Shown: in pieces, positions 19,850 through 28,982 of the stretch
Numbering within the stretch: the stretch's first letter is position 1
Layout: each line of letters opens with the position of its first letter
Assembly (NCBI GenBank): GCA_902790215.1
Contig: CADAQX010000002.1
Coordinates: 124,001-188,000 of the forward strand
Length of the DNA: 64,000 bases
Direction of reading: 5' to 3'
Origin: an uncultured Bacteroidota bacterium
GTDB lineage: Bacteria > Bacteroidota > Bacteroidia > Bacteroidales > P3
The notes under the pieces: generated by a model
Seen by the model: only the letters and a program-made list of their open reading frames with translations
Told to the model about the DNA's origin: nothing
Database searches by the model: none
Program-made: the position numbers and the translations under genes

Positions 19850-22702
19850 TTATTGGACGAAGAGTTTGACAGGCTTTTCGTTGCCTATGCGGACGATGTA
19901 GACACCACGGCCGGGCAGCTGGAACGAAACGCTGGCGGCATGGTGACGGTCGGCTGAGGCGATGCGGCGGCCGAGGAGGTCGTAGACGACAACGGCTTGG
20001 TTGTCGGCTCCCTGGACGGTGATGCGTTGATGTTGCGAAAGGATGACGTACCCGCCTTGCTCGTCGGTGGGCTCAATGCCGAGGGGCGAGGTGAAATAGG
20101 CCACGAAGACGGTGTCGCTGGTGACAAGTACGTTTCTGGGGTTGTCGGTGTTGCCGTCGTGCCACATCTTGAACCGATAGCCGGTCTTGGGGTAGGCGTG
20201 GATGCTGATGTCCTCGTTGTGGCTGTAGTAGCCTTCGCCGCTGACGGTGCCGAAGTCTTCGTTGTCGGAGATGATGCACACGTAGTAGTTGCCGCTATTG
20301 AAGGGGCATCCGTTGAATTTGATGTTGTTGCGGAACCATTGTCGTTGGCGTGTGCCTTGGATGCTGTCGGCGTCGGCGGGGTCGGGGTTGTAGGTGGAGC
20401 TGTGGTAGACGATAGCTTGGACAGAAGAGGTGTTGTGGATATAGAATTTGTCGCCGGCATAGGTCGCCGTGCCGGAGTTGTCGTCGATTGCAACGAGCAG
20501 GTTGTCGGTACCATTGTAGATGAATGCGGAGTCGAGCGCTATCTCGTTCCAGCCTTGATGGAAGGTGAGGTCGCCGCAGAACACTTGTGTCAATTGTTCG
20601 AGGGGCATCATGGCAAAGGTGTCGCTGAACTGCGACTGGTTAGTGTTGGCGAGATAGATGGTGCAGTTGTTTTTGGTGATGGGCTGGCTGTAGGCATAGT
20701 GGAGGCTGATGGAGTTGATGTGTTTGGGGCCGTCAAGCTCTTCGGCCAGGAAAATCTGCTGGGAGTAGTTGTATTTTTCTGAGCTGACAAAAGGCATTCC
20801 AGTCCGCTGTTCGGTGCTGAAGTAGTCGACCAAGGCGGTTGAGGAATTGTTGCAGATTTCGGTGTGGAAAGTGGCGGTATTCGGCAATTGGGTGCTGTCG
20901 GCATATGAGTCGCCTTGAGGGTCGAAGTAGCCGCGAACCGTCCATTCATAATATGAGTTCTTTTCAAGACCAGTGATTGTGGCGTGTGGAGAATATACAA
21001 TCCGTTGGAGGAAAGGGCTGTTGCTTCCCACCTGGCGGTAGTAAATCTTGTATGCATTGGCATTTCCGCGCCAGGAGAGGGTGGCGGTGGTGGTGGTTAC
21101 GCGCTCCGTCTCGAGGTAGGCGGGTTTGGCATGGTTGGAGTAGTGGAAGCTGATGGTGTTGCCGGGAGTTGAGACGTTTGTGATTGAAAATGTAAAGTCG
21201 GGGGTACCGTCGGATAAGTAGGGGTAGTAGCTGGTGGAGGGTGAGAATTCCGTGCGGCGCCTGTTGGGGGCGAAGTAGGCTTCGCTCAGTTGTCCGGCCT
21301 CTTCGCTGCTGTTGGAGCCTGGGCGGAAGATCCATATCTCGTCGAAGTTGTCGTAGCCGTTGTAGCCTGCGTTGCCGTTGAAACGTGTGTCAACGCGGTA
21401 GATGAGCAATCCTTTGCCGGGCAATTGACCTTCGAATGTCTCGGATTTGTCGCGGTATTCCACTACGTAGAACTGGTCGGGGTCGGCACTGGGGAAGCGG
21501 TAGGCAATGTTTTCGGGCGTACTGTCGGCCACAGAGTTGAGGGTGTAGGTGCCTGGAGTGGTGATGAGGGGTATGCTGTCGAGCCAGTTTCCGTATTTGT
21601 ATTTCATGTAGGCACTCATGTGCTGGGGAGGACGAGAATTGGTGGCCATGAGATCCCAGGGGCCTACGGGTGAGATGTCGTCGCCAGAGTTGTAGCGGTA
21701 GAGGTCAGGGGCTCCGAGCGAGTGGAACATTTCGTGGCAGAATGTGCTGGCGCCGAAATAACTTTCGCCAGAGCCTTCGAGGGCGAGGTTGAAGGTGCTG
21801 ACTTGTTTGCCGTTGATGAAAACATCGTGTCCGTAGAGGTTCCATTTGTGCGGCCACAGGAGGTCGTTCCAGCCTGCTGCAGCACCTTTGACTACGAAGT
21901 TGACATTGTCGATAAATCCGTCGCCGTCGCAGTCGAGGTTGTAGGCGGAGGGAATGGGTGCCGAGTCGTTGATGTAGTTGACTGCACTGACGAAAAGGTC
22001 GAATTCGCGCTCGGTACGATCACGGTAGTTGGTGTAGCCGATTGGGTTGGCTTGGGTGTATGGCATGTAGTAGTTGCGGGGATGTACATCCTTGTAGGAT
22101 ACGATTTGGTCGCCTTGTGGCTCGGGTGCATAGTAGGTGCGGACGAACAGCTTGTTGTAAGAGGCGTGTTTGAAGTAATTATATACTGACACCGTGCTTT
22201 CTCTCGACGAATCGCTGAACATGTGGTCGACATTGGAGAAGGGTCGGGTATAGACCGTATCATCGGCAAAGCGGATAAAGATGACCAGGTTGCAGAAGTC
22301 GCCGTGGTTGCGTCCGCTGGTTTTGGGCGTGGCGATGCGGTATTGTTCGGGTATGACCCATGCTTGGCGGCGTATTTGCCATTCCTGACGGGAGATGGTA
22401 AGTCCCGGAGTGATGCCCAATGTGGCGGGGTTGACGGTTCCTGCGCGGTGCGAGGAGGGCTTCAGCCCCTTCTCGTTGTCAGCCTCGGCATATACCCACC
22501 AGCCCGACGGGGCTTGCACTATAGTGTAGTTGTTGCTGTCGTGGAAACGGTGATAGCATTCGTCGCCCGTGGCAAACATGTGCACCGTGTCGCCATTGGG
22601 TTGGAACTGGATGACGGGCATGTTTTGGACATACACAGCCTGTGCCGAGTGGCAGCAAAAGAGCATTGCTGCAATAAGTGTCAGTTTGAAAAGACGTTTC
22701 AT
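19850..22702 (-). CDS. M6-family metalloprotease with T9SS sorting tail
   Basis: A 950-residue secreted protease. After a signal peptide (LFCCHSAQA) there is an M6 (immune inhibitor A-like) catalytic domain with the zinc motif HEMFHSLGAPD near residue 320-330, preceded by the long NYYMPYTQANP region typical of the family. A fibronectin type III domain follows (about 540-600), then a jelly-roll-like domain, a repeat of the GNTDNPRNVLVTSDTVFVAYF type, and a C-terminal T9SS type-A signal with VVVYDLLGRRIASADRHH and GVYIVRIGNEKPVKLFVQ. It should be exported by the type IX system to the cell surface. It is monocistronic. Confidence 0.93.
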   Translation of the reverse strand: MKRLFKLTLIAAMLFCCHSAQAVYVQNMPVIQFQPNGDTVHMFATGDECYHRFHDSNNYTIVQAPSGWWVYAEADNEKGLKPSSHRAGTVNPATLGITPGLTISRQEWQIRRQAWVIPEQYRIATPKTSGRNHGDFCNLVIFIRFADDTVYTRPFSNVDHMFSDSSRESTVSVYNYFKHASYNKLFVRTYYAPEPQGDQIVSYKDVHPRNYYMPYTQANPIGYTNYRDRTEREFDLFVSAVNYINDSAPIPSAYNLDCDGDGFIDNVNFVVKGAAAGWNDLLWPHKWNLYGHDVFINGKQVSTFNLALEGSGESYFGASTFCHEMFHSLGAPDLYRYNSGDDISPVGPWDLMATNSRPPQHMSAYMKYKYGNWLDSIPLITTPGTYTLNSVADSTPENIAYRFPSADPDQFYVVEYRDKSETFEGQLPGKGLLIYRVDTRFNGNAGYNGYDNFDEIWIFRPGSNSSEEAGQLSEAYFAPNRRRTEFSPSTSYYPYLSDGTPDFTFSITNVSTPGNTISFHYSNHAKPAYLETERVTTTTATLSWRGNANAYKIYYRQVGSNSPFLQRIVYSPHATITGLEKNSYYEWTVRGYFDPQGDSYADSTQLPNTATFHTEICNNSSTALVDYFSTEQRTGMPFVSSEKYNYSQQIFLAEELDGPKHINSISLHYAYSQPITKNNCTIYLANTNQSQFSDTFAMMPLEQLTQVFCGDLTFHQGWNEIALDSAFIYNGTDNLLVAIDDNSGTATYAGDKFYIHNTSSVQAIVYHSSTYNPDPADADSIQGTRQRQWFRNNIKFNGCPFNSGNYYVCIISDNEDFGTVSGEGYYSHNEDISIHAYPKTGYRFKMWHDGNTDNPRNVLVTSDTVFVAYFTSPLGIEPTDEQGGYVILSQHQRITVQGADNQAVVVYDLLGRRIASADRHHAASVSFQLPGRGVYIVRIGNEKPVKLFVQ

Positions 22703-22740
22703 ATTGTGTTTAGATTTTTTTGATATGTTTTTGTTGTTAT

Positions 22741-22880
22741 GACGTTTAAGGGTTTAAGGGTTTGAGGGTTTAAGGGTTTGAGGGTTAAAGGGTCTAAAGG
22801 TTTAAGGGGTTGATACATTAAAACCATAAAACCTTCCTCCCTTATAACCATAAAACCTTAAAACCTTTCAACTTATTAAT
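22741..22880. repeat. Word-built hairpin (GGGTTTAAG words)
   Basis: Seven or so tandem words of the type GGGTTTAAG/GGGTTTGAG on the left, and the inverse AACCTTAAAACC/CCATAAAACC on the right, filling the gap between the M6 protease and MATE genes, both on the minus strand. A second copy is at 24262-24404. Confidence 0.85.
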
Positions 22881-22896
22881 GGATAACGATAATATA

Positions 22897-24243
22897 TTAA
22901 CATTTGTTGTATACTGATTTTTTTAGATAGAGAGCCTGTAGTATGCCACGCAGGGCAAGATATACCATAAAGGCGGCCCATAAAGTGTTGTTCCAGCTCT
23001 GCTGGCTGAGCTGCCCGTTGTGGACAAGTATCTGTTTTGTGCCGAAGTAGACGGCAAAGAAAAAGATTGATGCAATGAACATGCTGTTGCGCATGGTGCG
23101 CGAGGCCGTGGCGCCGACGAAGATCCCATCGAAGAGAAACGCCGCAAAGCCGCACACGGGTATGACGAGGGTCCAGAACAGGTAGGGGTCGGCACCCGAG
23201 ATCACTTCGGGTTTGTCGCTGAAGATTCTCAAGAACATGTCGCCTCCAACGGCGTAGAGTCCGGTGAACACAATGGTGAGGATAAGCCCCCACATCATGA
23301 GTAGTCTGACGGCATGGCGGAGCGAACCTCTGTCCCGTGCCCCGATATATCGTCCCACGAGTGATTCACCGGCATAGGCAAAGCCGTCCATGATGTAGCT
23401 GAAGAGAGTGAAAAACTGCATCAGGAGGGCGTCGACGGCCAGAATTTCAGGGCTGATGCGGCCCGACGCGGCTGTGATGAAAGTGAAAACTGTGGCCAGG
23501 CACACGGTGCGGAGAAAAATGTCGCCATTGACTTTGAAGAACCGTTTCATCTCCTGCCAGTGGAGGGAATCGCCCAGCAGAGTTCGAAAAGAGTGGCTGT
23601 AGTCGGTGTGGTGCCTGATGCGGCGCAACTCCCTGGCAAGAAAGAAAAGTCCGACAGCCAGGCCGCTGTATTGCGCAATGACTGTGCCCAAGGCCACGCC
23701 GCGAATGTCCCAGTGCAGCACCAGGACGAACACAAGGCTGCACACAATGTTGACGCAGTTGAGAAAAATGGCAATCCACATGGGCAAACGGGAGTTCTGC
23801 ATGCCGATAAACCACCCCTTGATGGCATAAAGTCCCAGCGTGGCGGGGGCTGCCCATATCCGTACAAAGAAATAGGCGAGCGCAAGCTGGACGACATGGG
23901 GGCTGCTCTGGAAAATGAGCAGTGAGAGACGGCTCAACGGCCACTGCAGCAAGATGAGCGCAAAGGCTATGGCCACGGCAATGGTGACAGCTCTCACGAG
24001 GATGCGCATGGCTTCGTTGAAGTTGTTGGCACCGTAGGCCTGCGCGGTGAAGCCGCTGGTGCCCATGCGCAGGAATCCGAAATTCCAGTAGATGAGGTTG
24101 AAGATCTGTGTGCCGATTGCAATTGCACCTATGTGGTCTGTGCTTAGTCTGCCCACTATAGCCATATCCACCATACCCAGCAGGGGCACGGTGATATTGG
24201 TGATGATGTTGGGCAGTGCAAGTCCTAAGATGCGCTTGTTCAT
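22897..24243 (-). CDS. MATE-family efflux transporter
   Basis: A 448-residue inner-membrane protein with 12 hydrophobic segments. The start LGLALPNIITNITVPLLG, the MVDMAIVGRLS segment and FGFLRMGTSGFTAQAYGA are typical of MATE transporters of the DinF subgroup. It would export a cationic or drug-like substrate using a sodium or proton gradient; specificity cannot be predicted. It is flanked by word-built repeats on both sides and has no operon partner. Confidence 0.93.
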   Translation of the reverse strand: MNKRILGLALPNIITNITVPLLGMVDMAIVGRLSTDHIGAIAIGTQIFNLIYWNFGFLRMGTSGFTAQAYGANNFNEAMRILVRAVTIAVAIAFALILLQWPLSRLSLLIFQSSPHVVQLALAYFFVRIWAAPATLGLYAIKGWFIGMQNSRLPMWIAIFLNCVNIVCSLVFVLVLHWDIRGVALGTVIAQYSGLAVGLFFLARELRRIRHHTDYSHSFRTLLGDSLHWQEMKRFFKVNGDIFLRTVCLATVFTFITAASGRISPEILAVDALLMQFFTLFSYIMDGFAYAGESLVGRYIGARDRGSLRHAVRLLMMWGLILTIVFTGLYAVGGDMFLRIFSDKPEVISGADPYLFWTLVIPVCGFAAFLFDGIFVGATASRTMRNSMFIASIFFFAVYFGTKQILVHNGQLSQQSWNNTLWAAFMVYLALRGILQALYLKKSVYNKC

Positions 24244-24261
24244 CGGATTTTGAAGTGTTTG

Positions 24262-24404
24262 ATGTTGATATGTTTTTTGTTGATATGTTGTTTAAGGGTT
24301 TAAGGGTTTGAGGGATTAAAGGTTTGAGGGGTTGAGGGATTAACACATTATAACCTTAAAACTATAAAACCTTCCTCCCCTAAAACCTTTCAACTTATCA
24401 ACGA
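24262..24404. repeat. Word-built hairpin, second GGGTTTAAG type
   Basis: Contains GTTGATATG words and GGGTTTAAGGGTTTGAGG on the left and CCTTCCTCCCCTAAAACC then CAACTTATCAAC on the right. It closely resembles 22741-22880 and lies between the MATE gene and the Omp28-like gene. Confidence 0.85.
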
Positions 24405-25259
24405 TTAACGCACAACGGGAGCCTCTGCGCTGTTGATGATTTGGCGTGAGCCCTGGTAGGAGACGAAAGCCACAACATGGCAGTTCCTTGGATTGCAGTT
24501 CTTCGGCAGGTTATAGAGGAGTCGTATCATCGCTTTCTTGCCTGCGGTCTTGTCCCACTCCACGGGCAGTCCCCAAAGGTTGGTGACAAAGGTACGGAGA
24601 ACGTGGTTCTGCTCATAGTTTTCAACTTCGCCTTCACCCGCTTTGCTTTGGTGAGTGTAGATTTTATCCTCGGTGACGAGTACGGTGAGTGTGAGTTCCT
24701 CGGTGAAGTTTTCCAAGAACTCGATATGTACATCGGAGTTGAGGGCGTAGCTTTCTTCGGTCATGGTGTTCTGGACCATTATGGCAATGGGGGGAGTGTT
24801 GCGGATGACAGAGTTGATGCGGTCGTCGAAGTTGGATGTCGGAGTGAAGATGTCCCAAGCATTGCCTGTGCGTGCGCGGTTAATCATTGCTGCAGGCTGT
24901 GCATTGATGCCGAAATAGTCATACCAGGTGTCCCCGTCTTCGGTGCACAGGGAGGGGTCGCCCGAAAGAGGACGGCCAAAGCCGTTGGAGCGTGCATGAA
25001 TGGCCACTGTGACGAGTGAATCGCCGTATCTCTCGGCGGCAGCGTGGATGGTTTCGTCGGCTTTGGGGCAGTTGACACAGCGTACACCCGTATACTTTTC
25101 GACAAAAGCGCGTTGTACATGGGGGATGTCGGCAGTGCTCTCATACCAAGTTCCGCTGGCTCCGGCAAAGATCAGGTATTTGTCTTCATCGATTTTGTCG
25201 CAGGAGGTAAATGCCATAAGTCCGGCTGCGAGAAGAAGAAGGGATGCTATATGTTTCAT
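24405..25259 (-). CDS. Omp28-like lipoprotein
   Basis: A 284-residue lipoprotein (LMAFTSC, Cys20) of the Omp28-related family of Bacteroidota. EKYTGVRCVNCPKA (residues 55-67) carries a CxxC in a thioredoxin-like N-terminal domain, and the C-terminal half is strand-rich (SEESYALNSDVHIEFLEN). These proteins sit in the outer membrane; Porphyromonas Omp28 is the named example. A role in thiol chemistry at the surface is possible from the CxxC but not shown. The next gene upstream (25320) encodes a barrel protein and then a TlpA thioredoxin, so the three may form one redox-related operon. Confidence 0.85.
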   Translation of the reverse strand: MKHIASLLLLAAGLMAFTSCDKIDEDKYLIFAGASGTWYESTADIPHVQRAFVEKYTGVRCVNCPKADETIHAAAERYGDSLVTVAIHARSNGFGRPLSGDPSLCTEDGDTWYDYFGINAQPAAMINRARTGNAWDIFTPTSNFDDRINSVIRNTPPIAIMVQNTMTEESYALNSDVHIEFLENFTEELTLTVLVTEDKIYTHQSKAGEGEVENYEQNHVLRTFVTNLWGLPVEWDKTAGKKAMIRLLYNLPKNCNPRNCHVVAFVSYQGSRQIINSAEAPVVR

Positions 25260-25267
25260 GTTTTTTT

Positions 25268-25312
25268 AATTTTGTGTTGATATGTTGCAAGTCGGATAAA
25301 CTTATCAACGAA
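25268..25312. repeat. Short word-built hairpin
   Basis: TTGTGTTGATATGTTG and AAACTTATCAACG are complementary words in the gap between two minus-strand genes. Confidence 0.55.
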
Positions 25313-25319
25313 ATCGTTT

Positions 25320-26975
25320 TTAGAATGATGTTGTAAGGCTAAAGGTGAGGCCGTTGCTGGCAGGCACTTGGCGGCAGACACCGCCGATACAAAGGAGGCC
25401 TTCGCGCTGTTTGCCATAGCCCAGTTGCAGACGGGTGGCGCCATGTGTGTAGCCCATACTGACGTTGTAGTAGTTGCCGATGCCGTCGTGATAGGCGTAT
25501 TGGTCACTTACAGAGACAAACCAGGCACTGGTGAAGTTGTATTCCACCAAGCCCATAATCCAGTCGCCACAGCGTCTGTCACCAACGTTTCGGTCGAATT
25601 TGCTGTCGCTGCCCATCCATTCGGCTTCGAAGCGAAGAACATTCTTCTTGTTCACTTTCCATGTAAGGTCGGCCACGACGACGTGGTTGTGGTGGAGGTC
25701 GCCGGGATGTCCTTCTACGATGGGGTTGAAGATTTGGTAGCCGTAGGTGCAGGTGAGTTTGGCGTCTTTGCTCAGTTTCTTGGCAATTTCAATGGATGCA
25801 TCGGCATAGTAGAGTTCGCCGGTCTTGAACCAGTCGGACTCGTAGCCAAAGCCGGGTTTGTCTATCTGGGTGGTGTCAATGGCGGTGATGATTGAGGCGT
25901 TCAGATGGATGTCGGTGCCATATTTTCCACCGAGGAGAGTCTCTTTTTTAATCTTGTATATCATGTCGCCCTGCAGCCCCATTTCGCCGGTGGTCTGTGT
26001 GGCATAGGGGTACATGCTCAGGAAGGCATAGGTATGCTGCTTGTTGATGGCGGGGATGTAGTTGATGTAGAGCATCTCGCCGGTTTCCATGCGTTCGGAT
26101 TTGAAACACATGTTGTCTACCCGCTTAGCCTGGATGTTGGCGCTGAAGCCCTTCTGGGAATATGTTGCATTGACCATCAAGGCTTCGCCATTGCGGTAGA
26201 TGAAATTATTCATGATGCTGGGGTCTTGTCCTTTTCTGGCATATTCAGCCTGGAGTCCCCAGTTGCCGTAGGATAAGTCCATGCGAACAGCGCCGGCGCC
26301 TATGTTGAGGGGCAGATTGTATCTGTAGCTTGGGTTGAAGAGTACAGTCTGGTCGTCCTCGTATTTGCTGACGAATCCGGCACCCAGGGTGGCACGCAGC
26401 TTGCTTTCGGCCATGGGTCGGATGATGCTGTTGAGGTTCACCTCGCCATCGATACCGCGCACAATGCTGTTGCTGTAGATCCAGTAGAAGCGTTGTTTTC
26501 CGGCCAGAGCTTTGATGGTGACGCCGTCGAAAGGCCGAAACGCGATGTTGAGACCACGCAGGGAGTTGTCGAGTCCAAGGTATCGGTCTTCATAGGCGCG
26601 CAATATCATTCCGCTGCCGAACTGTTCATAGAAGTTACCGGCAGTGACGCTGATGTGTTCGCCTTTGTAGCTGACGAAGTAGTTGGCAATGCCCTCGCCT
26701 GCATATCGCCTGTCAAAACCCAGGAGTGGGTTATGGTAAGTTTCGAAACGTATGCCTGCACTGAAGTCACCGTTGGTGTAGAGAATATCGGCACGTGCAT
26801 TCATGAGCAGTTTTTCGGGCACATCGCCAGCGCCTATGACCGTGTCGGCATGTGATATTTGACCGTCAAGTTGAATGTTGCCGGTGACATGTCCGCCCAA
26901 GATGCCTTGGGAATAGGCCCGGCCGCTTACCCCGAGTATCAGGATAAGTATCGGTAAATATTTTACTATTTTCAT
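25320..26975 (-). CDS. DUF6029-like outer-membrane protein
   Basis: A 551-residue secreted protein with a signal peptide (VSGRAYSQ) and many amphipathic strands, such as GNFYEQFGSGMILRAYEDRY, SLRGLNIAFRPF, consistent with a large outer-membrane barrel. It appears to belong to a Bacteroidota family I know as DUF6029, of unknown function, often encoded next to Omp28-like and TlpA-like proteins. It sits 19 nt after the TlpA gene and 60 nt before the Omp28-like gene, so these are probably one transcript. Confidence 0.75.
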   Translation of the reverse strand: MKIVKYLPILILILGVSGRAYSQGILGGHVTGNIQLDGQISHADTVIGAGDVPEKLLMNARADILYTNGDFSAGIRFETYHNPLLGFDRRYAGEGIANYFVSYKGEHISVTAGNFYEQFGSGMILRAYEDRYLGLDNSLRGLNIAFRPFDGVTIKALAGKQRFYWIYSNSIVRGIDGEVNLNSIIRPMAESKLRATLGAGFVSKYEDDQTVLFNPSYRYNLPLNIGAGAVRMDLSYGNWGLQAEYARKGQDPSIMNNFIYRNGEALMVNATYSQKGFSANIQAKRVDNMCFKSERMETGEMLYINYIPAINKQHTYAFLSMYPYATQTTGEMGLQGDMIYKIKKETLLGGKYGTDIHLNASIITAIDTTQIDKPGFGYESDWFKTGELYYADASIEIAKKLSKDAKLTCTYGYQIFNPIVEGHPGDLHHNHVVVADLTWKVNKKNVLRFEAEWMGSDSKFDRNVGDRRCGDWIMGLVEYNFTSAWFVSVSDQYAYHDGIGNYYNVSMGYTHGATRLQLGYGKQREGLLCIGGVCRQVPASNGLTFSLTTSF

Positions 26976-26994
26976 GAGTCAGTGGCTTTATGTA

Positions 26995-27504
26995 TTATTC
27001 TGCCTTGCTTTCGGCGGCGACTTTTCTCACTACTTCCAGCAGCTCTTCTTCGCTGCCTTCCACAAAGGATGTGTGTTGCCACACAATCTCCCCTTTACCG
27101 TTGAGGACAAAGGTGTGGGGTACGTTCACGACATTCATGGCACGTTTCAGGTCTTGGTTCTGGTCCAGATATACCTCATATTCCCAGTCGTTGCCGTCCA
27201 CGTGGGGTTTGACACGGGCTGCACTGCGTGCATCGTCGATGGATATGGCCACCAGTTTTACACCGGTTTCTTTCTGCCATTCCTCATACACTTCTTTAAT
27301 GGTGTTGAGTTCGCGGTTGCAGGGTTTGCACCATGTGGCCCAGAAACTGAGGATTATGGGCTTGCCGTTGTTCTGGATGGCGGAAGTCTGTACCGATGTG
27401 CCATCAAGGGATTTGATGGTGATGTTCTGCGGTAATGTTGCATTCTGAGCCATGGCTATGCCGGCCAATGCAATACAAATTAAGGAAAGAAATACCTTTT
27501 TCAT
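26995..27504 (-). CDS. TlpA-type thiol-disulfide oxidoreductase
   Basis: A 169-residue periplasmic thioredoxin-like protein: signal peptide ending IAMAQ, then SFWATWCKPCNREL with the redox pair Cys59-Cys62, and VPHTFVLNGKGEIVWQH with the conserved cis-proline. It probably reduces disulfides in exported proteins. First gene of the likely operon with the barrel and Omp28-like genes. Length is normal for a single-domain TlpA/ResA. Confidence 0.93.
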   Translation of the reverse strand: MKKVFLSLICIALAGIAMAQNATLPQNITIKSLDGTSVQTSAIQNNGKPIILSFWATWCKPCNRELNTIKEVYEEWQKETGVKLVAISIDDARSAARVKPHVDGNDWEYEVYLDQNQDLKRAMNVVNVPHTFVLNGKGEIVWQHTSFVEGSEEELLEVVRKVAAESKAE

Positions 27505-27567
27505 TGTTCGTGTTTTTATATTTTATATTTAGTATCGTTAAAGTTCTTTTTCTTGTATGGGTATGTA

Positions 27568-28389
27568 TTATGTGTTGTCGGGACTTGGTGCCGAGGGCAT
27601 GAGCAGTTTGCCAAGGGCATCTTTTGCAGGCGAGGATGGAATCGCCTCCAGTGCCTGCATCGCTAAGTCTCTGTGCTTTTCAATCATGCTTTCGGCATTG
27701 AAGTCTTTAGGAAAGCCGATGTCGTGAGGCGAGAGGGTGTCGTTCACGTCGTCGCGTATTTGGAACACCAGCCCATAGTGGTATCCAAAGTCATGCATGG
27801 CTTTGCGATAGTCATGCCCTTTGTGGTCGGACAATGGCATGGCTCCCAATTCGCAGCATAGCGACATTAGCGAGGCGGTTTTGCTGCCTATAATGTCGAT
27901 ATATTCATCCAGTGTGATTTCTTTCTTGGTTGTCAGGCTCAGCTGTTTCAGCTCACCCTGGCTCATTGTTGCCACGGTGTGTGCAATCAGGTTGGAGGCA
28001 TCGGCACTGCCTACTTCATGCAGGATGGACATGACCTGCGAGAGGTAATAGTCGCCGCAAAGAACAGCCACTTGGTTGCTCCAGCGGTGCCGTACCGATT
28101 CGTGGCCTCGGCGGGTGTCCGACTCATCGACCACATCGTCGTGCATCAGCGTGGCATTGTGGAGAAGTTCTATGGCTGTCGCCAGCAGTATATGGGAATG
28201 GGTCAATGTGTTGCATGCTTTTGCAGAAAGTAGCAGTATCAGTGGCCGCAACTGCTTTCCGGGAATTTGTGCGAGGTATTCCTCAACGTCATGCAGCAGA
28301 GGCGCGACACTGTGGGTGTAACGTCGGTATTCGTCCCGGAAGTCGTTGAACGGGAGTCGGACAGGTTCTTGTAGTTCTTCGGCAGTCAT
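27568..28389 (-). CDS. Polyprenyl diphosphate synthase, short
   Basis: A 273-residue trans-prenyl synthase. GKQLRP (44-49), the first aspartate motif DDVVD (84-88, in LMHDDVVDESDTRRG) and the second, DDVND (213-217), are all present, so it should condense isopentenyl units, probably for quinone or undecaprenyl-type side chains. Family members are usually 300-330 residues, and the usual GKPxGxD after the second motif is replaced by GFPKDFN, so chain length or activity may be unusual. It stands alone between the TlpA gene and a word-built repeat. Confidence 0.85.
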   Translation of the reverse strand: MTAEELQEPVRLPFNDFRDEYRRYTHSVAPLLHDVEEYLAQIPGKQLRPLILLLSAKACNTLTHSHILLATAIELLHNATLMHDDVVDESDTRRGHESVRHRWSNQVAVLCGDYYLSQVMSILHEVGSADASNLIAHTVATMSQGELKQLSLTTKKEITLDEYIDIIGSKTASLMSLCCELGAMPLSDHKGHDYRKAMHDFGYHYGLVFQIRDDVNDTLSPHDIGFPKDFNAESMIEKHRDLAMQALEAIPSSPAKDALGKLLMPSAPSPDNT

Positions 28390-28419
28390 GAGTGTTTTAT
28401 CGTTGTCGGTTTATTGAAT

Positions 28420-28568
28420 GATTTCTGATGGCTTGATTGTTTGAGTGATTATTGATTGCTTGATTGTCTGATTGTTTAATTGTTTGAGTATTTTATCACT
28501 CAAGCATTTACACATTCAAGCATTCAGGCAATAATTCAAGCATTAACACAATTAAGCATTCAAACAAT
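28420..28568. repeat. Word-built hairpin (GCTTGATTG words)
   Basis: Left: GCTTGATTGTTTGAGTGATT and similar words; right: their inverse, ACTCAAGCATTTACACATTC and AAGCATTCAAACAATTG. It ends at the stop of the thioesterase gene. Related words are at 14280-14353. Confidence 0.85.
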
Positions 28569-28982
28569 TGATACTCTTCGTCCTTCGGTGGTCACGATAG
28601 ATATAAGAGTCTGGTTCCCATCGTATAGATTAATGTTAAAAATGCATAAGTTTCGGCCAGTCTTGATGCTTTGTGTTTCGGCTGTGAGTGTGTTGCCCTT
28701 GGGCTGTGAGAGGTAGTGTATGCTGCTGTTGGTTGATACCCAGGAGAGGGATTCCCCGGCCGCGATATTCCGGCTGTTGGAAGCGGCGGCGAAAGCAAGG
28801 TCCGCCAACGTGAACAGAACACCGCCCATCACCCCGCCCATGGCATTGCGGTGTATGGGTTGAATGTCCAGTGTGCACTTGGCATAGTCTTCTCCAACCT
28901 CCACAAATCTTACACCCGTTGCCTGGGTGGCATACAGGTCGTTTGCAAAAACTTCGGCGGCTTTATGCGTTAAATTCATCAT
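28560..28982 (-). CDS. PaaI-family hotdog thioesterase
   Basis: A 140-residue hotdog-fold acyl-CoA thioesterase of the PaaI/YdiI group: HRNAMGGVMGGVLFTLADLAFAAASN is the usual active-site helix region, with a conserved aspartate and the GG motif. It would hydrolyse aromatic or medium-chain acyl-CoA esters; the substrate is not predictable. Its start at 28982 lies within the last codons of dapA (20-nt overlap), indicating translational coupling with dapA. The stop region is inside a word-built repeat. Confidence 0.85.
   Translation of the reverse strand: MMNLTHKAAEVFANDLYATQATGVRFVEVGEDYAKCTLDIQPIHRNAMGGVMGGVLFTLADLAFAAASNSRNIAAGESLSWVSTNSSIHYLSQPKGNTLTAETQSIKTGRNLCIFNINLYDGNQTLISIVTTEGRRVSIV

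Noticed and set aside
22741-22880. CRISPR-like array
   Set aside because: The units are 7-10 nt words without unique spacers of constant length, and no cas genes are present.
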